Shown here in pieces: positions 22,471-34,768 of a DNA stretch of 64,000 bases. Numbering within the stretch: the stretch's first letter is position 1; the number at the start of each line of letters is the position of its first letter. A program made the translations under genes and the position numbers. The stretch is from Trema orientale (taxonomy: Eukaryota; Streptophyta; Magnoliopsida; Rosales; Cannabaceae): contig JXTC01000054.1 in assembly GCA_002914845.1 (NCBI GenBank), positions 213,466 to 277,465 of the forward strand, in the 5' to 3' direction. The notes beneath the pieces were generated by a model, which saw only the letters and a program-made list of their open reading frames with translations, was not told the origin of the DNA and did not search any database.

Positions 22471-24360
22471 CCAAAATAAAAGAGAAAAGTGAGCACAGTT
22501 TATAATAAGCCGAACGACTCTTTTATCGACGATATTTGTCTGAAGCATAATAAATTTTTGAGAACCGAATAAAGATTAATAGAACATTGTTGTTAATCCT
22601 CCAAATAAAATAAAGCTATAAGTATTAAATTGAAAGCTCCAAATAAAAAAAGGTTTTGGAATATATTTGTTCTTAATCGGAATAACTTTTTCGGACTCGG
22701 ATTACCGCATCATCTGAAAGATCTTATCTTGCCCATAAACAAACAAAAACTTTGGTTAAACCCAAATGAGGTGCATTTAAAAAATCATGCATACGACAAT
22801 TTCAGTGAAACAACAAACTTGGATGGGTCGTCATAATTATTTTCATTTCAAAAGACTCTAATGCCCTTACTTCATTGAATAGAAGCACAATAATTTGGCT
22901 TTGCCTGAATTAGTGGCCTTTTCAGTTTCTTCAACCAGAAATTGGCCTATATATTTGACATTTTACTCTATCTACATTCCTATAGTAGGAATAGTTACTT
23001 TCTTTTTGCATGATATAGTCGATCCAATCACAATAAGGGGAAAAAAAAATAGAACTCCACATTGTGGATGCGTTGAATAGGAAGAACCTTGCATCATGGT
23101 TTTGAGTGATGATATAAACACCAAAAATTTGCTCCAATAATTTTAACTACTGTCTTATTTTAAAGTGAAATCACATGTTTAATATTTAGTAATTAAAATG
23201 GATATCACATCTTGTAGTGTAAGTATTTAGTGTCCTTATCATTGTTGATAATTTTCTCACCATATATATATATATATATATTTGAAGGGATTCTCGTCAT
23301 ATATTTTGCAACAAAATAAATCTAATGTTGATTATACTTAATAATTTCATAGTTAGGAATGGTATATGTTTACATGTTATGTAATACACAAACAATATTA
23401 ACTGAAACTTTAAGTTGTTAAAAGCAATCGATTCAACATGAAAGTAAAGAAAAACAATTAGTTTGTTCTCTCATATTTTTCGGATCTGTCTGTGGATAAA
23501 TATAAACCAATTAAGTAAATGACTACTAAATACTTATTGTGCATTCACGTAGACAATACCTCTGTTACAGTGTAGTACCACAAACTTATTACTTTGTTTT
23601 TTTTTTCCTAGTACTTTTTTTTCTTCCTTTTGTGTCCCATTTTTCTTATCAAATTAAGAAAGAGTAGAAACCAAAAGAAGAAGATCAAGGAACACAGTTA
23701 GTCAATTACATTATATTTTAAAAAATAAAAATTATTTTTGTTTTCGGGACATCCGTTCTCCATACTTCTATTCTTTCCTTTTCAGCTATTTTATCTAGTC
23801 TTAATTACATTAGGTGTCCAAATCATCCATATACACGCAAGTTGACAAAAGCAGCAAAGGAATACAAACCCAAGGAAAATATAATTAGGAAAGCAATCCC
23901 TAAAATAAATGACAAATCAAGACTAATTTTATCCATTTACGTAATTCTATCTTCTTCACCCACATTATACATTAATAGAGGGAAATTGGAAGCAGAAGTT
24001 TGTTAGCATTTTGGTAAAAATAAACTAGAGTTGAAAAACACATAAGGACGAAAAAGAAAACTTGTTAAAACCATTAAAACCATCATTATACTAGGTAAAC
24101 AGGTTATATCTATAGTGTGTTTGTTGCAAAACCCAATGAATATTTGAGACTAAAATTATTATTAACCTTTGCATACTAGAATAATAATTTTAGTAGTTCA
24201 CTTCACAATATAAAATTAAAACTTTTGAAAATTTAGACCCAAAAAAAAAAGATAAAATCACACCATTGTTAAATAATGGCGAAAAAGGTTGATGGGCATT
24301 TTGGTAAATAAATTAGAGTTAAAAAAGGGGGGGAAACAAAGAAGAAAAGGATGATAAATT

Positions 24361-24546
24361 AATTTAAAATTATATATAGAATGATTAAATGTGAGCCGAT
24401 AGAAATGTGGGTCGGGCCGGGTCGGCCCCGTGAGCCTATGACTGAGGCCCAGGCCCACATAATGTGAGCATGGATTGGGCTGGTACCGTGCTTTTTCTTT
24501 GGAATTTGGGTCAACCCACAAAGTCCGGTCCACATTGACATCTCTA
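24361..24546. mobile_element. Truncated hAT-like terminus between duplication units
   Basis: GC-rich sequence (GGGTCGGGCCGGGTCGGCCCC) leads to ATTGACATCTCTA, the complement of TAGAGATGTCAAT, a hAT-like end similar to those at 21745 and 35464. No left partner is visible. It sits exactly at the junction of units A and B. Confidence 0.4.
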
Positions 24547-26009
24547 CAGTCTAGGATTTACACCTATCCTCCCTACGCTTGCACGCGTGAGAGAATCTCT
24601 GTGCCACACTATCTTACAAACTAAGATTTTAGCAAACATATTTAAACACTTCTTTGTCATCTTATTTTTCCAATGTGGTCCAACTTTTCATAGGTATATT
24701 TTGAGCTTCAATTTCTTATCCACTTAAGTTCCATTTTAAACTTATGAGTATACATTTTCGAAGTCTTTGCCGAAAGAGAACAAAAATCTACCATGATCCA
24801 TAAAAAATATGACGTGGTTCCCACTCATTTTTACACCTCAAAATAGTACTATATATGGTTTTTATATACCATTTTCCAACAATCATCACATTATAAAATG
24901 TCATATATCCTTTTATTTTTTTTATAAAACCCCAATTTTGAATATATTTTTTTAAAAGAAAAATGATAAATAACCTTAAAATTTTGATGAATACGAATTT
25001 AATTAAAAATTAGACACTTCAACGAAATCAAACATTTCTCCTTCTTATTTAGGTATATAACAAAATACTTATCATGTTTATTAAATATAATTAAAACCAC
25101 ATATCATCATAAAAATTATATATACCACGACTAAAAATATATGAATTAAAAAACAAAATAACTAACAAATTTATCAACACCAACAAGAGAACAAAAATAT
25201 CTTATACCACCTAAAAAATAACCACATAACAAAATGACACATAATTAACATGTTCATAAAAAAATAACCACATAACAATAATATCATATACCACGGCCAA
25301 AATCATATGTACTACGACAAAAAATTTATGAACCAAATAAGAAGTATTGAACATCTTCATCAACAAAAGCCAGACAATACTAATCCAATATACCACTACA
25401 AAAATCATATATACCATGATAAAAAAATTGATGAATCATTACTAATTACAAAAAATAATTCTAAAATACATAGGAATATACAAATAGACACTAATCAATA
25501 ACAAAAAAATAAGATTATACAAAGAATTAACAATATTTACAACGCAAATTAGCAATAAAAATCAAAATTTCAAAAATAAAACACAATACAATTAACACAA
25601 AATATAGATATGAATCTAAAAAGTCAAAACTCAAAATCAGGAATATAATATATACTTAGAAAAGATCAAAATCATTTAAACACTAAAAAGCATTAATTGG
25701 TGATGAGGGCTTAAACGTAAAAACAGTTACTTAAGAGCGAGAAAAGGCTAAGGCCCTATTCCTAGCATTTTTGGGTCTTCATTGAGTGGGCCTGGTTTAA
25801 CTGGAAAGCCCGAAAGGATGAAAAAAAAATTAGAATATGCATGGGCTTTGGATACTTATACCTATTTTTCAAAAAAAATATTACCAAATTTATGATATTT
25901 CAAAAATAATAAAATTCCGTATGATCTTTCATAGTATTTTTCTAAATACTTTGGGAACTAGAAAACACGGTGATATTTTAGTAAATAAGTCATTTTTTTT
26001 ATTTTTTTT

Positions 26010-27132
26010 TACAGGAAACCACAAAGATTTTCTGGAAACTAGTTTGGTTTCCTTTTATGGCATATTTACTAAAGAGTAATGAGAATGGTATATAGGGTAA
26101 TGATTCCCATACAAAGGTTTACTAAAATATGAGAAAGGGAGAAATATGTGGGACCCACACAAATTTAGGAGAAAAGAATGAGAATACTTCCCACACCAAC
26201 ACCCTGAGGAGTCTGATTATCCGTAAATACTCTTTTTCTCTTTTTTAATTATTAAAATTGTCAAATATAATTTTACCCTAAAAAATCTGTCTACTTTAAA
26301 TCGTACAAGTATTTAAAAGAACAATTTAGTAAATATAACACATTTCCATTACTTTTCCTAGGTTAAGTAAACAAATGAATAGTATTCTAATGAATATGAT
26401 TCTCATTCCTATTAGTTTTAAGTAAACAATATACTACAAATAATGATTCTCATATCCTTCTATTTTATTCCCATTTATTTTCTCTTTTATTTATTCTGAT
26501 TACGATTACAACGAAGTAAACGTGCCATTAGTAGAATGTTCTATATGTAAGTAAATCACAGGAAACCATAAATGTTTCTTGGAAATCAGTTTGGTTTCCT
26601 TTTAGCAGAATGCCATCACAAGAAACTACAAAGATTTTTTGGAAACCAGTTTAGTTTTCTTTTAGCAGAGTGCTATGTACGTAAGTAAATCACAGGAAAC
26701 TATAAAGGTTTTCTAGAAACCAATTTGGTTTCCATTTAACAGAATTCTATATATGTAAGTAAATTATAGAAAACCACAAAGGTTTCTAGGAAACCATTTT
26801 AATTTCATTTTAGCAGAACACCATTTATGTGAGTAAATCACAGGAAACTACAAAGGTTTTCAGAAAACTAGTTTAGTTTCTTTCCTTTTAGTAGAATATC
26901 ACGTAACTAAGAAAATCACAATAAATCACAAAGGTAATTGGTTTTTATGTAGCAGAATGTCTTGTAGCTAAGTAAATCATAGGAAATCATGAAGGTTTCC
27001 TCAAAATCAGTTTGGTTTTTTTTTTTTTTTTATACAAAATACCTTGTAAGTAAGTAAATTATATGAAACTACAAAGGTTTCTTGGTTTTTAATTTAGTTT
27101 CCTTATAGCGTAATACCTTATATATAAGTAAA
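26010..27132. repeat. Minisatellite, ~72-bp unit, about nine copies
   Basis: Units follow the pattern CACAGGAAACCACAAAGGTT, then TTGGAAACCAGTTTGGTTTC, then CTTTTAGCAGAATGCCATGTATGTAAGTAAAT. Successive copies start near 26010, 26562, 26612, 26687, 26762, 26836, 26918, 26976 and 27058, increasingly degenerate to the right. The first unit is split by the MITE at 26058. Each unit contains a short inverted repeat, GGAAACCA versus TTGGTTTCC. Confidence 0.8.
26058..26527. mobile_element. PIF/Harbinger (Tourist-like) MITE nested in the minisatellite
   Basis: Termini TGGCATATTTACT and AGTAAACGTGCCA are inverted repeats, extended loosely by AAAGAGTAATGAGAAT and its partner. They are flanked on both sides by TTA, the usual PIF/Tourist target duplication. 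Removing the element with one TTA restores a minisatellite unit (CTTTTA then GTAGAATG), which fixes the insertion point to the base. 470 bp, no coding capacity. Confidence 0.85.
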
Positions 27133-27359
27133 CTGACAAGAAATTCTAGAAGTCTGAGGGTAGAAACTTTTTTGGTAGGCGATATTAAGTTTCTATATAC
27201 ATGTTTCAATTATTATATATCCAAAATGAATAAATAATGGAAAGAGATGGAAAATAGATAAATTGATAGTGAAGGTTATTAAAAAAAAAAAGAATATAAA
27301 AAGAGAAAATGAAAAGATAAAAATAAATAAAAGAAAGAAAACAACAAAGGTTTAAAAAA

Positions 27360-27580
27360 AAAGGAGAAATAATGTTCAGTGCGAAAAAAAATTTTAAATT
27401 GATTATAAAAAATGAATTTAAAAAAGAAAATGAAAAATAGGAATAAATAAAGGAAAGAAAAAAAAAGGACTAATAATGTTCAATGCGAAGAAAATAATAG
27501 AAAATGGATTATAAAAAATGAATTTAGAAAAAGAAAATGAAAAAAGGAATAAATAAATGAAAGAAACGGAAAATAAATAA
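27360..27580. repeat. Purine-rich tandem repeat, two ~108-bp units
   Basis: Two units share AATAATGTTCA.TGCGAA, ATTATAAAAAATGAATTTA and GAAAATGAAAAA..GGAATAAATAAA. They lie inside the Mutator-like element. Confidence 0.65.
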
Positions 27581-28177
27581 ATTGAGGGTGAATGGAATCA
27601 AACCTAAGGCTAGAATATAGGCCAACTCTAGCCCAAACATTACACCAACTTGTGTTTTTATTTATTTATATTAATTTTAATTAATAGATTTTTCTGTAAA
27701 AATGGATGAATTTACAGCTTTCATACCACGCCTTAGATCGTATAAATAGAATTATTTTTCCATCGATCGTATGGAAAAGTATTTAATATTCAGATGTCGT
27801 ATTTTGGGAAATATTTTTTAAAAGACCGTATAAAATGTCATTTTCCCAATATGTATCTTACTTTTTTTTTTTTTTTTTGAGGTGTTACCTTTTATTTCAG
27901 TACCTAAAATTGCATATTTTAATTTAGTACACATTTAAAATTTTCTTTTAGAAAAAATAATAGACTTTAATAAAATTTTAATATTTTTATGAGAAATATA
28001 AGGTTTAAAAATTAGAACAATCTTTTCTCTTTTCTACTCTTTTTTACATGGCCTGTTTTCTGGTAATGCATGAAACATACAGCAAGATGACTCTATTTTT
28101 CGATTATTGAGGGATCTGCTGGGGTTGTTATACTTATTAGAAAGAGAAGCCACAAAAATGAACTAAAAACTCTTTTT

Positions 28178-28208
<31 letters not shown>

Positions 28209-30008
28209 GGTTGCCAATCCAGTAGGTATTTTTTTTTAATCTATGTGTAGGTATCTTTTTTTAGCTGTTGGATCATCATCCAATGGTGATCTAATGATTA
28301 TAATGATGTGCATGAAAAGACATGCATTATTAATGCTATTTCTCTCTCTTACTTTTTAATATAAAAAAATATACAAAAGAATTTTTTATTGGCCAAATTG
28401 ATACCTATGCATAAGTTAAAAAAAAAAAAACCACTTACTGGATTGGTGCCCATATATATATATTGAACATTAACTAAAGTTGCACCTGGTATATATTATA
28501 TTAAACTCTTGAAACTAATAGGCCCAAGTATGAGTCTCCAACGATACAAGCTCAACTCGTTTAGGTTGCTGTTGTGTTAAGTGCTTAGTAACTATGAACT
28601 TAATATTCGAGTAACTTATGGCATGATTAGTTGCCTTGTCAATGTTAGAATTAATTGTAAATTGTCTTTTTCAAAATGTTCTCGCTTCAATTGTAAGCCT
28701 TATAAGTAGTTGTAGGCATAACTAGTAATAACTACATTTTCTCTCAATGAAAGTTTCAAATTCGAATCTCCATATCACAAGCGGAGAAAATTATAAACCT
28801 TACTAAAATAAAAGAGAAAAGTGAACGTAGTTTATAATAAGCCGAAACGACTTTTTTATCGATGATATTTGTTTCTAGCATAATAAATTTTTGAGAACCG
28901 AATAAAGAGTAAAAGAACATTGTTTTTTAAACCTACAAATAAAGCTATAAGTATTAAATCGAAAGCTCCAAATAAAAAAAGGTTTTGGAATATATTTGTT
29001 CTTAATCGGAATAACTTTTTCGGCCTCGGATTACCGCATCATGTGATAGATCTTATCCTTGCCCATAAACAAACAAAAACTTTGATTAAACCTAAATGCG
29101 GTGCATTTGAAAAATCATGCATACGACAATTTCAGTGAAACAACAAACCCTTTTTTTTTTTTTTTTGAAAGAAGTGAAACAACAAACTTAGATGGGTCGT
29201 CATAATTTTTTTTTCTTGAATAGATGGGTCGTCATAATTATTTTCATTTTAAAAGACGATGCCCTTACTTCATTGAATAGAAGCACAATAATTTGGCTTT
29301 GCCTGAATTAGTGGCCTTTTTAATTTCTTCAACGAGCAATTGGCCTATATATTTAACATTTAACTCTATCTACATTCCTATAGTAGGAATAGTTACTATC
29401 TTTTTGCATGATATATTACATCCAATCACAATAAGGGAAAAAAGGAAAAAGAAAAAAATAGAACTCCGCATTGTGGATGAGTTGAACAGGAAGAACCGTG
29501 TTACTCAGAAAAAAAAAAAAAAAAGAAAAAGAAGACGAAAAACCTTGCATTATGGTTTTTAGTGATGACATGAACACCAAAAATTTGTTCATTTTATCCG
29601 CTGTTTTATTTTAAAGCGAGATTAGATATTTAATATTTAGTAATTGAAATGGATATCATATCCTCTTGTATAAGTATTTAGTATCCTTATTATTGTTGAT
29701 AATTTTCTCATCATATATATATATTGAAGGGATTATCGTCACATATTTTATAGCACAATAAATCTAATGTTGATTATACTTAATACTTTCATAGTTAGGC
29801 ATAGTATATGTTAACATGATATGTAATACACGAACAATATTAACTGAATATTTAAGTTATTAAAAGCAATCGATTCAACATGAAAGTGAAGAAAAATAAT
29901 TAGTTTGTTCTCTCGTGTTTTTCAGATCTCTGTGGTTAAATATAAATCAATTAAGTGAATGACTACTAAAGACTTGATTGTGCGTTCAAGTAGACTACAT
30001 CTCCATTA

Positions 30009-30430
30009 GGTCTTGTTTGATACGTGGGATTAGGATTTGATTATAGCATTGGATTAGATTGTAATAGATTGGATTGAATAAACTTAATATTATTTCATAT
30101 TTGGTGTAGTATTGGATTAGATTAGGATTATTATTATAATATGAGATCCATTTTTTATTGGAATGTATAATAAATTTATTTTATATTAGTTTAAATATTA
30201 AAAAATATAAAAAAATATTTATAATGTGGGACCCACTAATTTTAAAATTTTGAAATAAATATGGATCTTACCATTTTTGAGTGTGTCATTTGAATGAGAT
30301 AAATTATTCCAGTCACGTGAGACTATTTTGAGGTAGTGGATTATTTATCTCAATCTTAAATTGGCATCAAACATGAATATGTCATAAATAATCTCAACCC
30401 CAATTCTAATACCATGTACCAAATAAAGCG
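30009..30430. mobile_element. MITE in unit B
   Basis: The left end GGTCTTGTTTGATACGTGGG and the complement of the right end (CTTTATTTGGTACATGGTATTAG) are similar over about 28 bp. The segment is missing from unit A at the corresponding site (about 23560). The left flank is TTA but the right flank is not clearly so; TIR class is therefore uncertain, with PIF/Tourist-like most probable. Confidence 0.5.
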
Positions 30431-31323
30431 GGTCCCACTACTTTTTCGTAGTACTTTGTTTTCTTTCTTGTGTGTCCATTTTTCTTATCAAAGAAAGAAA
30501 GTGTAGAAACCAAAAGAAAAAGATCAAGGAACACAGTTACACAGTTAATCAATTACATTATATTTTAAAAAATAAAAATTATTTTTGTTTTCGGGACATC
30601 CGTTCTCCATACTTCTATTCTTTCCTTTTCAGCTATTTTATCTAGTCTTAATTACATTAGGTGTCCAAATCATCCATATACACAGAAGTTGACAAAAGCA
30701 GCAAAGGAATACAAACCCAAGGAAAATATAATTAGGAAAGCAATCCGTAAAATAAATGACAAATCAAGACTAATTTTATCCATTTACGTAATTCTATCTT
30801 CTTCACCCACATTATACATTAATAGAGGGAAATTGGAAGCAGAAGTTTATTAGCATTTTGGTAAAAATAAACTAGAGTTGAAAAACACATAGGGACGAAA
30901 AAGAAATCTTGTTAAAACCATTAAAACCATCATTATACTAGGTAAAAAGGTTACATCTATAGTGTGTTTGTTGAAAAACCCAATGAGTATTTGAGACTAA
31001 AATTATTATCAACCTTTGCATACTAGAATAATAATTTTAGTAGTTCACTTCACAATATAAAATTAAAACTTTTGAAAATTTAGACCAAAAAAAAAAAGAT
31101 AAAATCACACCATTGTTAAATAATGGGGAAAAAGGTTGATGGGCATTTTGGTAAATAAATTAGAGTTAAAAGAGGGGGAGGAAAAAAAAAAAAAAAGAAA
31201 AGGACGAAAAAGTTAAAAAAAAATTAACACACACCTCCAGAAATGCCCAAAGAAAAACCCCCCAGCAAGCAAAAAAACCACCAAGACACACTCCAGAGAG
31301 AATCTCTGCACAGAGACTCAGAA

Positions 31324-31345
31324 AGAGAGAGAGAGAGAGAGTGAG
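31324..31345. repeat. GAGA stretch in promoter/leader
   Basis: AGAGAGAGAGAGAGAGTGAG about 160 bp upstream of the ATG at 31496. Such GAGA tracts are common in plant core promoters and 5' leaders. Confidence 0.5.
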
Positions 31346-31495
31346 TCAGAGATAAACCTCCCACAATCCATCACACTCTTCCTCCCCTCAAAAATCTCTT
31401 TTTATCTTTCATTTTCCTGAGAAAATCCACCACCAATTTTCTCACCAGCCAAACAAGTAAGTTCAAAAAAAAAAAAAAAAAAAAGAGAAAAATTT

Positions 31496-31852
31496 ATGGA
31501 GATCCCTGAAAAGCTAGTGCGATTCAAGTTCCACATCCTCATAGCCCTCATCCTCTGCATCGTCGTCTCCACTCTGGTCCTCGTCGCCCCCAGATTCGTC
31601 ACCGTTCTGGCCTACTTCTGGCCCCTCCTCCTCTCCACCGCCCTCTTCCTCTTCGCCGTCCTCGTCTTCGGAAAAACCTCCCCTCCTCCGGCCGCCGACA
31701 AGGCCGGCGAAGGCCTCCTCGATTACGTCGCCGGTCAACCCGACGACCACCACCACCACCACCATGACCACCATCATCATCACCACCAGGTTGAGACTCC
31801 CAAACCCCTTGATGAACACGCCGTAGAAAGCTCCACCGCCAAGACTGAGTAG
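31496..31852 (+). CDS. Small two-helix membrane protein with histidine-rich C-terminal tail
   Basis: Intronless 118-aa protein. A short basic N-terminus (MEIPEKLVRFKFH) leads into two hydrophobic segments, about residues 14-33 (ILIALILCIVVSTLVLVAP) and 35-58 (VTVLAYFWPLL..LFAVLVFG), separated by a short polar turn. A soluble tail of about 60 residues follows with DDHHHHHHDHHHHHHQ near 83-98 and an acidic end. The coding part is markedly GC-rich and C-ending compared with its AT-rich surroundings, as in real plant genes. I do not recognise a named family; hairpin topology with both ends cytosolic is inferred. The His cluster could bind Zn, Ni or Cu, but it could also be a repeat-expanded CAC/CAT tract. 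Confidence 0.8.
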   Translation: MEIPEKLVRFKFHILIALILCIVVSTLVLVAPRFVTVLAYFWPLLLSTALFLFAVLVFGKTSPPPAADKAGEGLLDYVAGQPDDHHHHHHDHHHHHHQVETPKPLDEHAVESSTAKTE

Positions 31853-34768
31853 TAGTACTAGTACTAGCTCTAGTAGTAGTAGTAGTAGCAGCTCATCCAA
31901 AAAAAAAAGAAGAAAAAAAAATCAAAAAGAAAAAAAGAAAAATGTAACTTTCGTTTTCCTCTTTTTTTTTTTTCAAATAATAATTTTGTGTAGTTTTATT
32001 AACTTTTTTTTTCTTCATAATTTTGAATTTATGTTTTAGTCTTTTTTCTTCATCATCTTCTTCTTCTTCCCTTTGGTTGATTTGGAGTTTGACATAACGA
32101 TCCTTTCACTGTATTTCTGGGAAGAGTATGTTACATTTGGCATTTGAGTCATTTTCCTTTCTCTATTTTGTTTATTTATATTTTGGTATTATTATATCGT
32201 GAATGTTCTCATTTGGTGGCTAATTGGCTATGATCAGTGATGGTGTAAAAAATAAAAAATAAAAAAGAAAGAAAGAAAAAGAAAAAGAAGGGAAAAAGTC
32301 TAGTCTACGCAGTATGCGTAGTGCGCACCTCTGTCCTTGGCATTTACAATGTGCAACCTATGGAATGAAACGTTACTCATCAGTCATCACAGCCGTTCAT
32401 GATATTTATTGACTGTAATGGACGATTATGATGCAAGTAAAACATTATTGTTGTTATCACAACTATAACTTGGATCGGGAACTAATACTACGTTTTAATG
32501 ACATTTTACTATTATTCCATAGAAAAATCAAGAACCATTTATATATATATAGTTTTGTTTTAATTTCTTAGCTTTGATTTTACAAGTATTCTACTGATTT
32601 TCCATGTAAGCCCTAAATATTTCCTTTGGTTTGAATGGATTCTTAAGACAGACCATTAACTTAAGGCCTTTGTTTTTTGTTCTGTAATGTTACTTGGTGA
32701 AAATGCTAAAAAGTAGATTAAATAATGTTGTCGAGGTTTAAGCAAGTACCAATTATGAGCTGGATTTGGTATTTAATATGTGCTTTGAAGTTTGAATCAT
32801 GTACATTTTGTACTCTATGTCTCCCTGTACCATACCCTCTAAACTTTAACAGTGCCAGTTCACTATTAGCCTTTAGAAACCTTTTTTTTTTTTTTTTTAA
32901 GGTTTTCCTTTTGAAAAAAAAGAGAGGGAGTGTTGAATATTCACATACCAGATGGATGGGAGTAAATCTTGTACTGTTGGCATATGGGGTGGGCCCAAAG
33001 GTGGGTTTGGTGTGATTGACTTGTTAACTAAACGGAAAAGAATGGGGCCCACAGTCAACAGCGTATCTAGTGGGTTGCGGGCCCCACAAACTCGTGGCTT
33101 CAAGAGACTTCAATGGGTGCTATGATTACCATCCGGTAGTTGTAGGGCCCACATGGAAGTGCAATTATTCAGTTTTGACGATTATAGGTCGGTCGGTAAT
33201 TAGGGGCAGGTATTATATGGGCTACTTGGATCTGGCCCATTGAGAAGGGCTGAGATGGCCCACTACAGGCCCAAGTCTAAGCGACGCCCAAGCAAAGGTG
33301 TATTTGGGTTTCTGGGCCCAAACGAGCTCGAGTAACTAGCCCAATTAACAACCCCGGCATTTTTGTAATTCTTAAAAATTAAACGGGATAATATCATTCG
33401 CCACTTTTAGCCTTTTATCAAAAAAATCTACGCATTTTCGCTAATATCAAATAAAATCTTCTATTTGTGTTTTTTTATAAAATTTTTCCAGATCCACATA
33501 TATAGTCAAAGTTGAAGTGAAAATTACTGCGCTTTTTAATACAAAAACCTCCTAAACTGGAAACAATTTAATAAAATTAACCTTGAACTCAATTTTTTAG
33601 AACAAAACCCCCTTGAAGTCTCCTAATATTAGTTCCATTAGAAAAAAAAATTTTGTTATTTCTTTTACAGTTAAGTCCAAATTTTTTTATTTATGACTTC
33701 TAGATCCTCATTCTTATATTTTTGTTTTACGTTAATTGTTTTCGTTCAAAATAGATGTAAGAGATTGGAAATTTTTTTATAGTTCTAATATGAATCTACT
33801 TTGGTCCAAGTATTTATATATTTAGAAGAGATATATATATGAATATATTGTCAATTTTATAGGACATATATCGCTAATTTTATGTTTTGTTATTTTAATT
33901 TTATGGGACATATATATTACCAAAATTTTATTTTATTCCAATATGATCAATTCTAATTTGGTCCAAGTATTCATCTACCTCTTTTTTAGATATATAAATA
34001 CTTAGATTTATGAATACTTTGACCAATGTAGATCTATATTGGAACCATATAAAATTTTCCAATTTCTTACATTCGTCTTGAACTTAAATGATAACCCAGC
34101 TCTTTTTAACATAATAGTAATGATAATAATTTCCCTTTATTTCCTATTTTACCCTTATTAAGTTGAACACATCTTGGGCAGATGCTAATTAACAATGATT
34201 TTGGATTGAAAAGATTATAACGTGAAACAAAAATCTAAGAATAAAGACCTAAAAGCCACAAATAAAAGAATCAGGATTTAATCAGAAAAAAAACTAATAG
34301 AAACACCACTAATAGAAACACCTTTCTTTTCTAACAGAACTAATATTAGGGGATTTCAATGAATTTTGCTCTAAAAAATTGAGTTCATAGTTAATGTTAC
34401 TAAACTGTTATGAGTTCAAGGGGTTTTTATTTCAAAAAGCCAAATTATTGAAAGCGAATATTTATAACTCTTGAAATAAGATAATAGAATTCAAAAAAAA
34501 AGAATTTTTGTGTATTTGAAAGCTATAACTGTTGGATTCTTAAGACATTATGGATTATTTTTTGGTTTAGATGGTTACTTTCTGGCTATTTTTGCATATA
34601 CCAATAAATAATTTTAAAGAATAAAGATGTTTTTGTAACAATTTGAAACTCCAATTTTAACTGTATATGTAAATTTGATGAGATTTGATGTTAATCTGAT
34701 GAGATTTGATAGAAAAACATAAATAAAAGATTTTATTTGATATTGGTGAAAAGGTTTAGGTTTTTCTT
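31853..34768. other. Intergenic, no gene recognised
   Basis: Holds the presumed 3' UTR of the gene at 31496 (TAG-repeat and A-rich stretch to ~32040) and otherwise AT-rich text. There are several GGCCCA / TGGGCC motifs between 33000 and 33330, often found in plant promoters, but no gene with a recognisable product follows. The short frames at 32725-33103 are chance. Confidence 0.5.

Larger units (their letters stand above)
19190..24350. repeat. Tandem segmental duplication, unit A
   Basis: Collinear with 24548-31205. Shared landmarks are the opening block around TATCCTCCCTA.GCTTGCAC, an array of ATACCAC.ACAAAAA motifs, TTAAGAGCGAGA, GCATGAAACATACAGCAAG, GCTGTTGGATCATCATC, AAGCTCCAAATAAAAAAAGG, and a long block ending in CATTTTGGTAAATAAATTAG. 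Unit A has about 400 bp (20335-20735) missing from unit B and a hAT-like insertion at 21145. No gene is recognised in it; the open frames around 22630 and 22895 recur in unit B in broken form. Confidence 0.85.
25843..27847. mobile_element. Mutator-like (MULE) non-autonomous element
   Basis: The ends read GGGCTTTGGATAC on the left and CATTTTCCC on the right. The outer ~130 bp are loosely inverted-repeated (TATACC, TTTTCAAAAAA..ATATT, CGTATGATC against the complement at 27720-27847). Flanks are AATATGCAT and AATATGTAT, a 9-bp target duplication with one mismatch, the size typical of Mutator elements. Unit A has the uninterrupted site near 20908. There is no transposase; the interior holds a minisatellite and purine-rich tandem repeats. 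Confidence 0.65.
24548..31205. repeat. Tandem segmental duplication, unit B
   Basis: Second unit of the 19190-24350 duplication. Its right edge runs into the promoter of the gene at 31496; unit A therefore carries a duplicate of sequence from more than about 290 bp upstream of that gene. Unit B contains a 2-kb Mutator-like insertion (25843-27847) and a MITE near 30009-30430, neither present in unit A. Confidence 0.85.

Noticed and set aside
22630..23080. Two plus-strand frames (68 and 61 aa) also partly present in unit B at 28920 and 29293
   Set aside because: Presence in both units reflects the DNA duplication; the unit B versions are frameshifted and differ at the ends, and no known domain is visible.
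26010..27132. CRISPR-like appearance of regularly spaced repeats
   Set aside because: The unit is a contiguous degenerate ~72-bp minisatellite with no unique spacers, in a plant nuclear context.
31514..31900. 128-aa minus-strand frame opposite the histidine-tail gene
   Set aside because: Shadow of a GC-rich coding exon with biased third positions; composition is low-complexity Glu/Val/Leu only.
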